NCBI GenBank assembly: GCA_025766275.1
Contig: JAFKAC010000090.1
Location: forward strand, 1-64,000
DNA: 64,000 nucleotides
Reading direction: 5' to 3'
Origin: Lactarius indigo
Lineage: Eukaryota > Basidiomycota > Agaricomycetes > Russulales > Russulaceae
Shown: positions 24,727 through 36,208 of the stretch, in pieces
Layout: each line of letters begins with the position of its first letter
Numbering within the stretch: the first letter of the stretch is position 1
Translations under genes and position numbers: made by a program
The notes under the pieces: generated by a model
The model's input: only the letters and a program-made list of their open reading frames with translations
Told to the model about the DNA's origin: nothing
The model's database searches: none

Positions 24727-26656
24727 GAAAGTTTTGAAAAGACAAAAAGAAAAAGAGATGGGAAAGTGGAAGAGGACCCATTTGAACTTACATCCGCGGT
24801 GACCGCGCGGGCCGAGTTCGAGCGCTTTGGGATTCTAAAAAAGGTTCGATTAGGACAGGCGCCCAAACCTAGTCTCTTGGGTAGTACTGTTAAGATTGGT
24901 ACGAGATACAGCACAAGGAGACGATGGCTACTCGACGATAATCAGATAAATTGAAAGCCCAACTCGAGGACCCCAGGTACGTTCCAAAGAGACGAAGAGG
25001 TCTCCATAGGGGTGTCTACGAGTAGGCTTCATCAATATTGGAAATACGATGCCCTCATGTACGTTAACCCAGGGATTCTGCTTCCTCGCGTACGTGAGCT
25101 CAACGCCCCAATTAAAGACTCCCAGCAAAATTCACAGGGGTACCCTTGTTCCCTCATTTCCGTATACCCATTTGGTGAGACCATCCGGACTCGGAACGAA
25201 TCTCATTTCCGACAGCTCGCCCAAAGGCTCGCCCTCCAAGGAGGTGTATGCTCGTCGTGAACCAGGGAGCAAGGTAGCTTGGCACTAGCAGGTACAGTCC
25301 GAAAATTTCCTCTTCACTTAAGTTCCGAGCTTCCTACATCGCGCAAAAGTGCGTAGTGAGGCTTTTATTTTTAGGATCAGGTGATGTCTCCTTTTTGTCA
25401 TACAAGGCAGCTCGTGTACAAATAACGTTCCCGAGGAACTTATAGGAGCCAACCGGAGCCCGTGCTCGCGGTCAGAGCACCGCGGCACGTTATGCCACTA
25501 CCAGATCGTGTGCGTAGTTGGAGAGCGGCGCAGTGGTTACACTGTGTCGGCAAGGATAACCTGTTCTGGCCGCAAGTAAGTTAGGGTTATTGTCCTAGTC
25601 GGACAGCTGCCGGCATGTGAGGCCACTTCTACGGGAACTGTGTGTTTTTTTTGAGAAAATAGGGACATATGAGCGTTCAAATAGTGATGGCACGCGGCTA
25701 ATTATTGAGTGAGTTACACGATCCACGAAATCGGTGTGCATAGTGAGACACATTTCCCCCCCCTCCACCTCTCAGAGAGATGGGCACTTAGTATAACCGG
25801 ACGCCACGGCTTACGGTGAGGAACGCAGAAACTCCGCCAACACGATCCCTTTCCTTTGACAAGGCCACCACTCACAAACGGTCGCCCGCTGCCAACCTGG
25901 AACAACCGCAGCAGGGTAGTCACTCTGGCGCTGTTGCGGTTATTGGCGGTTGTAGCGTCTTTCTGCTTCCCAGCGAGGAGACTGTTGCCTTGCGAGTCAG
26001 CAATTCGGGACAGCAGCACCACCAGTGGCGCTTTGTGCCTCAGGCACGGATTGCTTAGCCGATACATCGTCACTCGACCGTTGTACACCCACTTCGCCTC
26101 CCTTAGAGGAGACGATCAGCCCTAGACAGGACGTCCAAGAGCAAGTGGGGGTACGCTGACCTTGGTCTGAGGCGCTCGGAATGGGGCTCCAGCTACTATA
26201 GAGCGGAAGGGGTAGGGATGTGATCGTACGACTCAATACCCCAACCCACCTATATCAATTTCCTCCCCGCATCCCACACTGCGGTGACCATACATCATTT
26301 AGAGACGGCATTTATTCGCAGGTAGAGGGGATATGACTGGGGTGATTTCTCGGTTGCAGAAGAATCGTCCAACGGTGTAGCGATCGAAGGGTCTTCGATT
26401 GGAGCAGAAACTAGCGGTGGAAGGGTTAGGCGAACACGAGGTTGTATGGAGGGAGTGACGTTGAGACCATTCTGCTTGCTGCAAATAGAATTACCGCTCA
26501 GTTTTTGTTACTATCCGACTGCCGTTTTGGCCACCTTTGCGGCGACGTCGCTACCCTACCGCAAAAAGCGACGGCGTATGCACAAAAACCCGTTCTATAC
26601 TCCTACCCACCTACTGGCGAGACGTGGCTGCTCATCACGAAGGTACGCAAATGGGG
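24727..26656. other. Gene-poor interval with possible unnamed exons
   Basis: Most of these 1.9 kb show nothing recognisable. On the minus strand near 25,320-25,145 an open stretch reads GELSEMRFVPSPDG and TKWVYGNEGTRVPL. A further open stretch near 25,050-24,930 reads GIVFPILMKPTRRHPYGDL and FVSLERTWGPR, and a splice-like junction lies between them. They look more protein-like than chance, but I know no family and cannot find a start. The interval also holds the HIS2 promoter. Confidence 0.25.
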
Positions 26657-28682
26657 TTAAGTGACAGCTAGGATGGGAAGTTCAGACGAGCACGGGGGAC
26701 AGGATGAGAAGAACCAACTGTATTTTGGACCTCCGCCACCCTCTGGTACGGTCCATTGGATGTCTTGCGTCGGAACCTTAACGTCACAGAGTTTACAGTG
26801 TATGCAGTTCTAGACGACGACGGTTAGCGCCCAGCCAAGGAGAGGAGAAGCGGTTCACCTGGGCATTGATCACCAGTTTTTTCCCCTCCCATCCTTCCAC
26901 TCCCGACGACCCACCCTCGTCTTCGACGTATTCGTACACGCCCGCAGGGCATGCCCTTCCCAACAACCCGGCGTATTCCTGCACGTTGACCCGCACATGT
27001 TCTCCCCGCCGCTCCGAAGTTTCAGCGGGCCCGTCCTCTTCCGTCCGTACACGAAGATGCGCAGGCTGATCCTCGGCATGATTTGTCCCCGTGAGAGCGA
27101 GGGCGGTCATGAGGTCTGTCGACAACGGGGGCTGTGGAGGCGGGTATTTGATCGGGGTGCATTGTGACGCTTTGCGCGTGTGAGCCGCGTCGGTCGTACG
27201 GGAAGAATTGCGGAACGTCCACGGCGTACGGCCTTTGAGCAGAAGGGTATCGATACCAGAGTACGCAATGCCACCATAGATTCCGAGAGGGGTGTTGAAT
27301 GATGGCCGTAGGTTCCGCACCTCATACAGATCAGAATAGACCCAACTTTCCCTGAAAGCTTTTTCATAGGCACTCATGTCAATAGAGGTGTTATTGTCTG
27401 CCGTAATAGCGTCGAAGGCAGCTTCCGCCGCCAGCATGCCAGTTTTCATTGCGTTATGCGTCCCTTTGATCTTGGCAACGTTGACAAACCCGGCGGAGCA
27501 CCCTATAAGCGCACCACCGGGGAAGTGTAGCTTTGGCACGGATTGGAGGCCACCCTCGTTCAAAGTACGCGCACCATATGCTACGCGAGTGGAGTCACCT
27601 GAGAGAAGTTTGGCAAAGTACGGATGATGTTTCATTCGCTGGCGGGGAAGTTTAGAAATGCCAGAACATGAACAAACACCGATACTCGCCTGAAGCTCCC
27701 GGTATGGACTCAGATAAGGATTGGCGTAATCAAGCCCAACCACAAGACCGAGGCTGACGAGCCCATCAGCCATGTGGTAAACCCATCCGCCACCGTACGT
27801 GTGCTTATCGAGGGGCCAACCCATAGTGTGGATGACTTCCCCGGGGCGATATTGCTTCGGATCTACCTGCCAAACCTCCTTGACACCGAAGCCATACGTC
27901 TGGGGATCGGAGTCCCTTTGAAGTTTGAAACGACGAATCGCAGTCTTGGTGAGAGACCCTCGCGCTCCCTCTGCCAAAAGCGTAACTTTCGCACGAAACT
28001 CCATGCCAGGTTCGAAAGTATCCTTCGGTCTCCCCTTTCGGTCTATGCCTACATCATTCAGTCTCACCCCCGCGACTGCGTGGCCATCCTCGGAGTACAG
28101 AAGAGATGAGCCAGCGAACCCGGGGTAAAGTTCCACGCCGAGTTCTTCCGCAATGCCACCGAGCCAAGACGTAAACTGAGAGAGAGAGACAATATAATTG
28201 CCCTTGTTCCCCATCTGAGGTGGATGCGGAATCGGGAAAGAATATCGCGGAGTGAAGAAGCGCATGGACGATGAAATTGCGGGCTGTGTCAGGGGATGGT
28301 CGTCTTTGTCTCTCCAGTTCGGAAGGAGTTCGTTCAGGGCACGAGGTTCGATAACAGCACCAGAAAGGATATGGGCACCTGTGCCATGGAGTTGAGACGA
28401 AACATCTTCGCGGCAGGGTTCACACTTACCAATTTCGCTCCCTTTCTCGATGACAACTACGCGCACCTCTTTACCACTTTCTTGCTCAAGCTGCTTCAGC
28501 CTGATTGCGGCGCTGAGACCTGCGGGGCCTCCGCCAACGATGCAAACATCGACGTCATCCGAGACGCGCTCAATAGAATTGAGGTCTATGTTCTCGTTTC
28601 GTCGACGAGCAGATGATTGAATGGCACGGATAGAGACTCTTGTGAACACTCTTCGAGTGCTAGCAATGCGTGTTCGGAGCAT
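26657..28682 (-). CDS. ETFDH: Electron transfer flavoprotein-ubiquinone oxidoreductase
   Basis: ETF-QO (yeast Cir2) is an inner mitochondrial membrane FAD and 4Fe-4S enzyme that passes electrons from ETF to ubiquinone during fatty- and amino-acid oxidation. Exons are 28682-28430, 28378-27690, 27638-26859 and 26809-26657, 624 residues in total. The N-terminus ([17 protein letters not shown]) is a mitochondrial presequence. [19 protein letters not shown] is the FAD Rossmann motif; [14 protein letters not shown] and GRTPWTFRN are family blocks. The last exon supplies [13 protein letters not shown], completing the iron-sulfur cysteines. Introns 1 and 2 are both 51 nt and keep frame open, so reading through them is misleading. 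Intron 2 (27639-27689) has a GC donor. The extreme C-terminus after PKY is longer than usual and may contain another intron. Confidence 0.95.
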
Positions 28683-28716
28683 TTTGTTCGGTGACTGTTC
28701 AGTGACTTTCAGACCC

Positions 28717-28743
28717 GAACTCGGACTCGGACTCGGACTCGGA
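28717..28743. repeat. GGACTC hexamer tandem repeat in divergent promoter
   Basis: About four copies of the hexamer GGACTC stand in the 202-bp gap between the divergent starts of the ETF-QO and PQ-loop genes, 35 bp upstream of the ETF-QO ATG. It could be a microsatellite or a set of factor sites in a shared promoter or 5' leader. Confidence 0.7.
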
Positions 28744-28884
28744 TTTAAGTTAGCTTCTTAAAGACTGACGCGAAATCACGTGCGACTGAAGTGAACGTGA
28801 CACGGACCCCTGAAACTGCCGAACGCGTTCTTGTCCCACGAGCTGAGGTGACCGTGGCTACTACTAACACTGTCACCAACTGTC

Positions 28885-30368
28885 ATGTCTTCCGCATGTA
28901 CACCAGTACGCTCTCTCCCCCCCCTTCGCCACGTAACTACTGCGCTCATGCGCCGCCGCCTTTAGGCGCATGACTGGTTCTCGGATGTTCTCACAGGAGG
29001 CCTCATCCTTGGGCTCTGCATTTCGTATGCACCTCAGGTGTGCCTCGCCCCAGTGGTCCCCCTTCTAACTAATAACGTTTCCAAAGCATTACCGTATCAT
29101 CAGCAAAGGCTCCTCAGAAGGGTTCAGCCCATGGTTTCTCCTCCTTGGAAGTACCTCTTCCGCATCTGGCATGCTCAATATGTGGGCTGGCTTTCCCCCT
29201 TGCCGCTACCAGGAATTTCTCAGTTTGAACTCCCAGAATTGTTATGCAGCAAGCCATCATTAGATGTTGCCGTGTCTATGTGAGTTTGGATTCTATTTAA
29301 CTTGACCACCACTTAGGGGATGTGGCAGAGTACCCTAGATTGTCTTGAAACAGTTGCGGGAGTCATTCAGGTCGGAATGCAGTGGTTACTTTTTTCTGTT
29401 ATGTGCGTCAAATTTCTACAATGCGACCAAAGAGGCCAACCGTTTCTGCAGTCTCGTTCTCTACATTATATACTTTCCGCCGCACCTCAAATATGTCACC
29501 CTAGACATTGTCGGCCACGATTCACAGCCACCAGAGCGTGTCAAAACAAATCTCAAGTCAGACAATTGGCGTCTGTCTATAATATTATCATGGATAGTTT
29601 TCATACACCTGTCTGTTTTTTCCCTTTCGTCGAGGTTGACCTGCCTGGCTCACACTTATCTGAAACAAAAACTAGGGCTTTTTGTACCTTCGTCACCTTT
29701 GTACTCATTTTGGACTCGCCTTCGGACCCCTCGGGCTCTGTTCGGCCACAGCTCAGCCTCTGGGCTACCTTCCTCGGTGTCTCCTCCGCTGTTCTCGCGG
29801 CTTTGCAATATGCTCCTCAAATCGTGCACACCTATCGCCTGAAGCTCGTCGGCGCACTCAGCGTACCCATGATGATGATCCAGACACCTGGCGGTTTCAT
29901 CATGGCTGCCAGCATCATGATCCGGTAGGTTTTTATATTGATCTGCAAGTTGAGGGCGTGTCTCACTCTAGCCCCAGACCCGGCACCAACTGGACGAGTA
30001 AGCCGCTTGCGCCCATCGTAAGATCCATTTAACCTTATTCCACTTTAGCTTGGATCATGTTCCTCGTTGCAGCCATCATGCAAGGAATTCTCCTCACCCT
30101 GTGCATCTGTTGGAAAGTTCGCCAGCGTAGACTCCACATTGATGACTTTGGCCATCCACTCGGTATAGAATTCCCACCTCCTGAACCTCCTATCACGCAA
30201 GAGTCCGAGGATAGAGAATCAGTCGACGAGGCCCTCGAAGATGCCTTTGACGAAGATCTTGTCTCTATCAGTCGCGAAGAAGCGGAACTAGCACCTCTAT
30301 TGCGCGACCGTAAGAAGAGGAGTAAGAGACGGAAGTGGTGGACGAGATGGACAGGAACCACCAGGTGA
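28885..30368 (+). CDS. PQ-loop repeat membrane protein
   Basis: A seven-helix PQ-loop protein, the family of vacuolar/lysosomal cystine and cationic amino-acid transporters; the substrate is unknown. The first exon is only 21 nt (28885-28905); exon 2 is 28966-29037, and further exons run to the stop at 30366-30368. The first PQ loop reads SYAPQHYRIISKGSSEGFSPW and the second QYAPQIVHTYRLKLVGALS. Helical blocks include LLLGSTSSASGMLNI, VGMQWLLFSVILVLYIIYFP, LWATFLGVSSAVLAAL and MFLVAAIMQGILLTLCI. The C-terminal tail is acidic, then basic (RKKRSKRRKWWTRW). I worked out about nine exons that all keep frame. It runs toward ORC3, with only 117 bp between the two stops. Confidence 0.88.
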
Positions 30369-30485
30369 CTGGTGACGCGTGCTGACTTTCTCGACTTGTT
30401 TTCACGAATACACATGTAGTATATAGTCATCTGTGGTTTCTCACAACTAGCTTCGTAGGACCTGCAGGCCACAGGCCGAGATATT

Positions 30486-33162
30486 TTATTCTGGCATATC
30501 AAAGACCGTTCGCATAATATGGTCCGCCTTCCGCCCAGTGTGTTTGATGAGGCCAATCAAGTCCAGCGTGTGTAGCGCGCGCATAAACCGCGCCTGCACG
30601 TGCATCTTCCATTCTTCCTCATCCGCACCACTACTCTCGCCTCCGTCCCGAGACAGGTGACTCCGCTGACTCTCGATGGCCTGCGAGAATGAGTCGTACC
30701 AGTCGTACACGTTGATCATGCGGCCCGCTTCGAGGTACCGGCGGAAGAGGATACTCGGGTCAGGAAGTTTCCATATGGGTAGCCGCTCCGGCGTTGGGTC
30801 ATTACGAGATGCCGGAAGAAAACTCTGGGGCTGAAGAAGAGCGGAAACGACACTCGCGCGAGGAGCAGGGTTGAGCATCTGCGTCAGCAGAATCAGTAAG
30901 GGGGTCATGGGAACCAGTAGGGAGGGGGCTGACCTCGGATGGGAAGGGAGTAGGCCCAGTGTACCAAATCTCCCACAGCCGGAGGTCCTCAAGATTAATT
31001 ATATGCTCCCTGGGTCCAGCGTTCAGTACAATCAGCTTTTGCCGGAATGAATGAAGTGGCTGCTGGGGAGAAGACTGACTGGAAGTATCCCACGAGCCAG
31101 TCCCCAAACTCATCCGCGACTCCCGTGGAGGTAGCACCTTCCGCACCTTCCAGCAGTTCAGAGGAAGCAGCCAGGCGTTGGCGCACTTCCCGAATTTCAT
31201 TCATGTGACCTGGAAGCTCATCAAGAAACGACTGCAAATCTTGCAGCAAAATCTCCATCTTTTCCGTAGACAACTTCCTGAGCACACAGAATAAGATTGG
31301 GATCGGGCATTGCGAGGAAGTAGAGAACCGCTTACTTGGTCATCATCCCTAGGTATTTCCCATCTCGTGCCAGTCCGCCCCTCAGGCTCGCGCTCATCAT
31401 CTCCAGCGGGGTCTTGTCTACCTCCGCAGTTCGATAACCCAGATCGAGCATCACCTTCCGTACTCTGAGCAGCACGCCAAATGCAAGTTTCAATCGGAGC
31501 AGACGAGAACGAAAGTCTGCCCGCGCCTCGGCTATGGAGGCCAGTAGGCCAGCGACGTCGTTTACAGGCCAGCCTCCCACTTGGTTCGATGCTAATTCCT
31601 GGTGACCAAAAGACCACGAAAATAGTGAGGTGAGAAAGGCGATTCCTTTGGGGTCGGAGAGCTTTTCGGTGGCGAGCTCTGCGGATGAGGTACTGAGTAG
31701 TTCGTCGCGCACGAAGACCGTAAGTGGTTCATCGAAATGCTTGAAATGAGCCAATTGCAGGATTAGCGATGCTCCCTCGACGGAAGAGGCGTGGCGACAG
31801 AAAAAGTCTGTCAGAAAATCGAGCGCTGCGGGGCCAACCATAATATCTGGTTCAAAACGAAGGTCGAAGAACGTCTGGCAAATGGTACGGTTGCAATTAA
31901 GGTTAAGTCTGTGCCACGCAGACGGAACATCCTCACACACCTCAGCGATTAGCCTCTCAAGTAAAGTGAGTCCCGATGGAACGGTGAACGTGTCCACCCG
32001 AAGTAGGGACAGTACAGACTGTGGATATGTGGCATGTATGAAGGAGGGATATAGCGATGACAACGCAACGACAACTATCAAGGGGAGTTGTGGCACGTAA
32101 CAGCTGATACTTCTTTAAGCGACGTGTATATTAACGGGTTCCTCGCCTACCTGCAAATGTAGAACATGTCTTGGACAACAGTCTCGTCAAATTGTTCGAA
32201 GTCGTGAAGAAAGACCACTAGTTGGGGTGGCGGCTCAGGGCCCTCTGAGATGTCAGTACGACGCGCCGAAGGGAGAATATGTAACCTACCAGCAGAGTCA
32301 CGAAGAACCCCGTACCAGACCTTGAGTAGTTCGATGTCGTAGCTGGCCAACGACGTCACGGGCTTTCGTTGAACTGGGAACACAGCACTCAGCCTACGAG
32401 CCCCAAATTTTGTGATTGTATGTCTCACTATCTTGGCCGTTGGGAGGGTGGTTTACGAACCCAGTCACCAGGGCTTTCATGGTGGACATTATATTCGGGC
32501 AGTCGGATGGGTAGAGATGAGTGATGTACGAGCCAGGCGGTGGGTCACCATCCTCGGTTTCCTCTGCGCGATTTGTCTCGAGCCGGCTAGCGACGTCGGC
32601 CAAGAACCCCTTGCTCGTTGAGGAGCCTAGTCCCTTCTGTTTGACGCCGCATATACCCTATGCAGACAGAGACATACCGGATATCGCGATCACAGGGAGC
32701 TCGACACGTGGCAATCCAGGCAAGATATCATCATATGCCCGGTGCACGCATCGAACAATCTCATCGACTAGAGGCGCATGAAGGGAGCTGACGATATGCT
32801 GAACTCGAGTTTCGACGCGAACACCAAGTGGACGAAACGTGGAACGCACCTCCATCCTATCAAAACACTTTTTCCACGCAGCTCTGTACAGGTCAAAGCG
32901 TGTAACATAACCTCCTGGCAAATCTCTCTCGCGAAATGGAGAGTACTCTTCAGCTAGAATCTTATCGGTGTCGTTTTCGGCATCATCTTCTAGTGGTGTA
33001 AAGGGTTTGAGCCTATAGCCCTAAAAGGACGCGTTACACACCTGTAGAGGTTTCGTCACACGGTATGTAGACAACGGGCTGTTGTAGAGTTAGCGTGTAT
33101 AAGGACCCTCCGGAGACGTGACGAACTTGTGTGGCGTCGACATCCTCGTGAGCGAGAGACAT
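30486..33162 (-). CDS. ORC3: Origin recognition complex subunit 3
   Basis: Orc3 is part of the six-subunit complex that marks replication origins. The ATG at 33162 gives MSLAHEDVDATQV; a 52-nt intron then joins to LKPFTPLEDDAEND. Family blocks are VTRFDLYRAAWKKCF, LVVFLHDFEQFDETVVQD, LPLIVVVALSSLYPSFIH, SVLSLLRVDTFTVPSG, FFCRHASSVEGASLIL, AHFKHFDEPLTVF and, at the C-terminus, LFRRYLEAGRMINVYDWYDS, QARFMRALHTLDLIGLIKHT and GRKADHIMRTVFDMPE. The C-terminal winged-helix region typical of the subunit is complete. The protein is split into about seven exons with short introns. No Walker motif is expected to be functional in Orc3. Confidence 0.92.
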
Positions 33163-33486
33163 TCAACGTCGTGTTCGACCTCTAACACGCTACGTGACCA
33201 AAAGGTGTCTGGATTATGACTATCGGCGCTTATATAGGACAGACTTTCTCGGGCATTGGCAAGCTCGCAGGTCAGAGTAATTTACCAACACGTAATAACA
33301 ATTTTATAAAATTAATGTTGTTCATGCCAATCTAGGAGTGAACAGGGGTAAAGAGGGAATGACAGCACTTCAAAGTGTTGCAGCACCGTAGGTCGTACAC
33401 CAACGGTGCTGGATATCAACGTACAACAAACTATAGCTTGCGAAAATTTCGCAAGGAGAGGATGCAGTCCAGGCATCTTCTAAAAA
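33163..33486. other. Intergenic spacer
   Basis: AT-rich spacer (for example around 33,290-33,315) between the ORC3 start and the 3' end of the Kre9-like gene. No gene is seen. Confidence 0.35.
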
Positions 33487-34431
33487 TTACACTAAATATA
33501 CAAAGGGCAGGCCAGCTAAGGTGACGACCCAGAGTTGCGAGAAATGCTGCGTTGCTGCATTCGCAGAAGCAGAGGTGGCGGCCGAAGCTGGTGGTGAGGT
33601 CGACGATGGAGACGGTACACTGGAGCTGCGGGTCGAAGATGAAGCCGGAGGATGTGTGGGAGATGATATCGAGGTAGATGTCGACGAGATGGTCCCAAGT
33701 GGTGAGGTGGATATTTGAGTGCTATGTCCCGATAACACAGAGGGTGGGACCGGAATCGAGGATGTCAGCTCGGGAACTGGCGAATTGAACGAACCAGTCA
33801 TGTGGTCGAGTCTAAGTTGGGTTTATTAGTAGCTCAATGTCGTCAACGGTGCACTGACGAGAAATTTGGGGAATATGCAACTAGAGAAGAGTTGGACGTT
33901 GTGATCGAGGTGAATTGAACATAGCTATTGAGAGATAAGTCAGCTGGTGCGACGCTTTTTCTGCAAGTCTCGTACTAAGTGGTTGCGTTGGGTCCAGCAT
34001 TGGGACTCGGCTTTGCATGAAGAGATTAAAGCGGGTTCTCACCCTACACTTGGGGGATAGGCTTACAGTGAAGGTGAGCGAATGAGAGGTGGACACATCG
34101 ACGGGTTCAATTTGCTGGATCAACTTCTACGTAACCGTTAGGTGGAACCAAACTAACCGACATAGAAGGGCCTCACCTCATTCCCCGAGTATAACGCGAC
34201 ATGACAGGGCCCCATGGTCGCTAGAAGGGGATTTTGGCCATCGTCTAACCACTGTACAAGACAGGGTTTCCCGCCATGACATACAGACCGTGTCGTAGGG
34301 TCAATGATCTGATCAGGATGTCAGACAGAGCCGGCAAGTGTCCGAGAATATGACCGCACATAGAGTGCACCAAAAGCTGTTAAGGAATGTGCTATAGCAG
34401 CCACTACTGCGAAGCTGGGAACTAGACGCAT
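33487..34431 (-). CDS. Kre9/Knh1-like Ser/Thr-rich cell-surface protein (copy A)
   Basis: A secreted protein with a Kre9/Knh1-type Ig-like N-terminal domain and a Ser/Thr/Pro-rich tail, probably GPI-anchored to the cell surface. Five exons start at ATG 34431 (MRLVPSFAVVAAIAHSLTAFG, a signal peptide). The domain reads PCLVQWLDDGQNP, CHVALYSGNE, LIQQIEPVDVSTSHSL, LNSYVQFTS and DHMTGSFN. The tail ends with a hydrophobic stretch (LWVVTLAGLPFVYLV) consistent with a GPI signal. Three of its four introns fall at the same places as in the copy at 34,824. Unlike copy B it has several cysteines in the Ig-like part. No frame break is needed. Confidence 0.78.
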
Positions 34432-34823
34432 GGGTCCCAGCGTGTGTGTAGAGAAGGGAAAATCAAAAGAGCGTGTTTGGGATAAAACGAGGCAACGAAC
34501 AACGCGAGACAAACATGACCGAGGACCATGCTGAAGCCCGAGGCTGCAATCACTGGGTGGAACTGTGAGCGCTATGGTAACGCGGTCAAACCCGACCGAC
34601 CCAAATATAGGTCGTGGGAAGGTCGACACAAACAAGGTACGCGTTGCGCGCCGGCTCCGACCCTAACCCCCTTTGGGGACGAGATTGGCAATTCGTATAA
34701 AACTCAGGTCGAACAACAACTTTTTTTCCCCCATTCTTCAGCTTCTGCAACCATCTCTTACAAGTCGTCGCTTTCAGCGCGCTCACGCTCTCTTTCCTGT
34801 CCACTCTCTTGTTGAATAAAACA
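34432..34823. promoter_or_regulatory. Shared divergent promoter of the Kre9-like pair
   Basis: The 392-bp region lies between the two divergent starts. A TATA-like cgtataaaa occurs near 34,694-34,702, about 125 bp upstream of copy B, followed by C/T-rich sequence as is common in fungal 5' leaders. Confidence 0.45.
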
Positions 34824-35712
34824 ATGCTCTCATCTTTCTTCGTTCTCGGTCTCGCTGCTATTGCTCCCTCGGCTCTCGCCACTGTCTTCGTGAGTATCAT
34901 CTATCTACTCGCTCGCATACATTTACTCAACTTTTCCTTTCTCCTCCTCAAAGGTCACTTCTCCTACCGCTTCCACCTCCTTTCCGGCTGGACAGCAGGC
35001 GACAATCACCTGGAAGGATGACGGCAACTCCCCTGACCTCAAGACGTTTGGTCCCAGCTTCATTGGTCTCTATGCCGGAAACCAGCAACAGCAGGTCAGC
35101 TCTACTTGTCGTTCCCTTGTTCCTCCAGACTGATCGTCCATAGACTCTCCTCCAATCGATTGCTAGTGACGTTGACGTTTCTGCCGTTAGCTCTGTAACC
35201 TGGCAGCCCGATGCTACTGTTGGCCCCAACTTCAACAGCTAGTAAGTGTAATACCCGTTTTTAATTTCGGACGTGGCTAATCCCCCTTGCCAGTTTTATT
35301 CGGTTTACGTCTAATAACCTCCCTGATCCTACCCAGAGCCAATTCAAGGCCGAGGCTTTCTCGGCCAAGTTTACGTGGGTTTTAAGTGTTTTTAGCCGTC
35401 TTGTTCGCACCTCACGCGTGGGAACAGTCTTACTGGCATGACAGGCACCTTTAACGCCTCCGTTCAGGCACAGATAAGTGGAACTACTACCCCTGCGGGG
35501 TCCTCTACTCCTCTGCCCAGCGGATCATCCACTACATCTTCGTCCGCCACCACCTCAAAGCCGTCGCGTCGGGGTCGTCTTCCTCCAAATCGAGTAGCTC
35601 TGCTAGCAGTACCTCGACTAATGCCGCGAGTAATGGTGCTGGCCGCATTGTCGTGCCCAGTGTTGTTGGTGCTTCTGGTGTTGCCGCCATCGCTTTCGCT
35701 TTCTTCCTTTGA
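34824..35712 (+). CDS. Kre9/Knh1-like Ser/Thr-rich GPI protein (copy B)
   Basis: The start ATG at 34824 gives a signal peptide (MLSSFFVLGLAAIAPSALA). The Ig-like domain reads FPAGQQATITWKDDGNSP, FIGLYAGNQQQQ, VSSVTWQPDATVGPNFN, YFIRFTSNN and LTGMTGTFN. A Ser/Thr-rich stalk follows, then SNGAGRIVVPSVVGASG with a hydrophobic tail ending at the TGA 35710-35712, a typical GPI attachment signal. The stalk cannot be read through in one frame: after TTSKPS (near 35,560) the frame must change by one base to reach SSSKSSSSASSTS. Either one base is missing, or a 35-nt intron (35563-35597, gt...ag) is removed, which restores the frame exactly. Family and overall structure are secure; the stalk is not. 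Confidence 0.8.
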
Positions 35713-36208
35713 TTCTATACCCCACAAGTCCTATAGGCTCCATGAATGTCTTCTAGCCTAGCTGATTTAGTTTCCTTGGTCTATTTGGGTTGTGCTGTCA
35801 TAGGTTCGTTTCACATAATCGCACGGCCTTTACGTTTGCGATGATGACGTTCATGAAGCGTCAACGCTACGGTACTGTGGATTATTCAATAATAGACGAC
35901 CCGTGTAAGCTAGCCTAAGGCCCGAACAGCGTTCTTTTAAAATCTTACTCTAAGAGAATATCCGATTCAACCCTGGAAATAATATAAGTGGATGTGCTGT
36001 GGGAGTTTTCGTGCAGAGGTATCCCTAGGCGAACACTACAAATGGCTATGAAGCCACAGGAATATGGTAGTACTTGGATCAGGACTTGCTGTAACTAGAG
36101 TTGCGCGTATTTGGCGGTTACTAAAAGTGTGAGTATCGAGGGCTAAAATTGCCACGTGCTGTTCCCGGACCTGATCCCACTTTCGTGATACTGAGCTTTC
36201 CTCTCCTG
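35713..36208. other. Intergenic spacer upstream of UPF3
   Basis: No gene is recognised. The stretch should hold the terminator of the Kre9-like gene and the UPF3 promoter. Confidence 0.4.

Noticed and set aside
26810..26858. ETF-QO ending without its iron-sulfur cysteines
   Set aside because: The apparent end is an intron; the following short exon supplies [11 protein letters not shown].
28379..28429. Apparent cysteine-rich insertion (KCEPC) in ETF-QO
   Set aside because: It is an unspliced 51-nt GT-AG intron; removing it gives the standard family sequence [14 protein letters not shown].
33025..33045. 21-nt intron near the ORC3 start
   Set aside because: Too short. A 52-nt intron with a donor a little upstream and the acceptor ctatag gives an in-frame join.
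36149..36208. Upstream in-frame ATG of UPF3
   Set aside because: It adds a hydrophobic segment (FVILSFPLL) not expected in Upf3; the next ATG begins the usual charged N-terminus.
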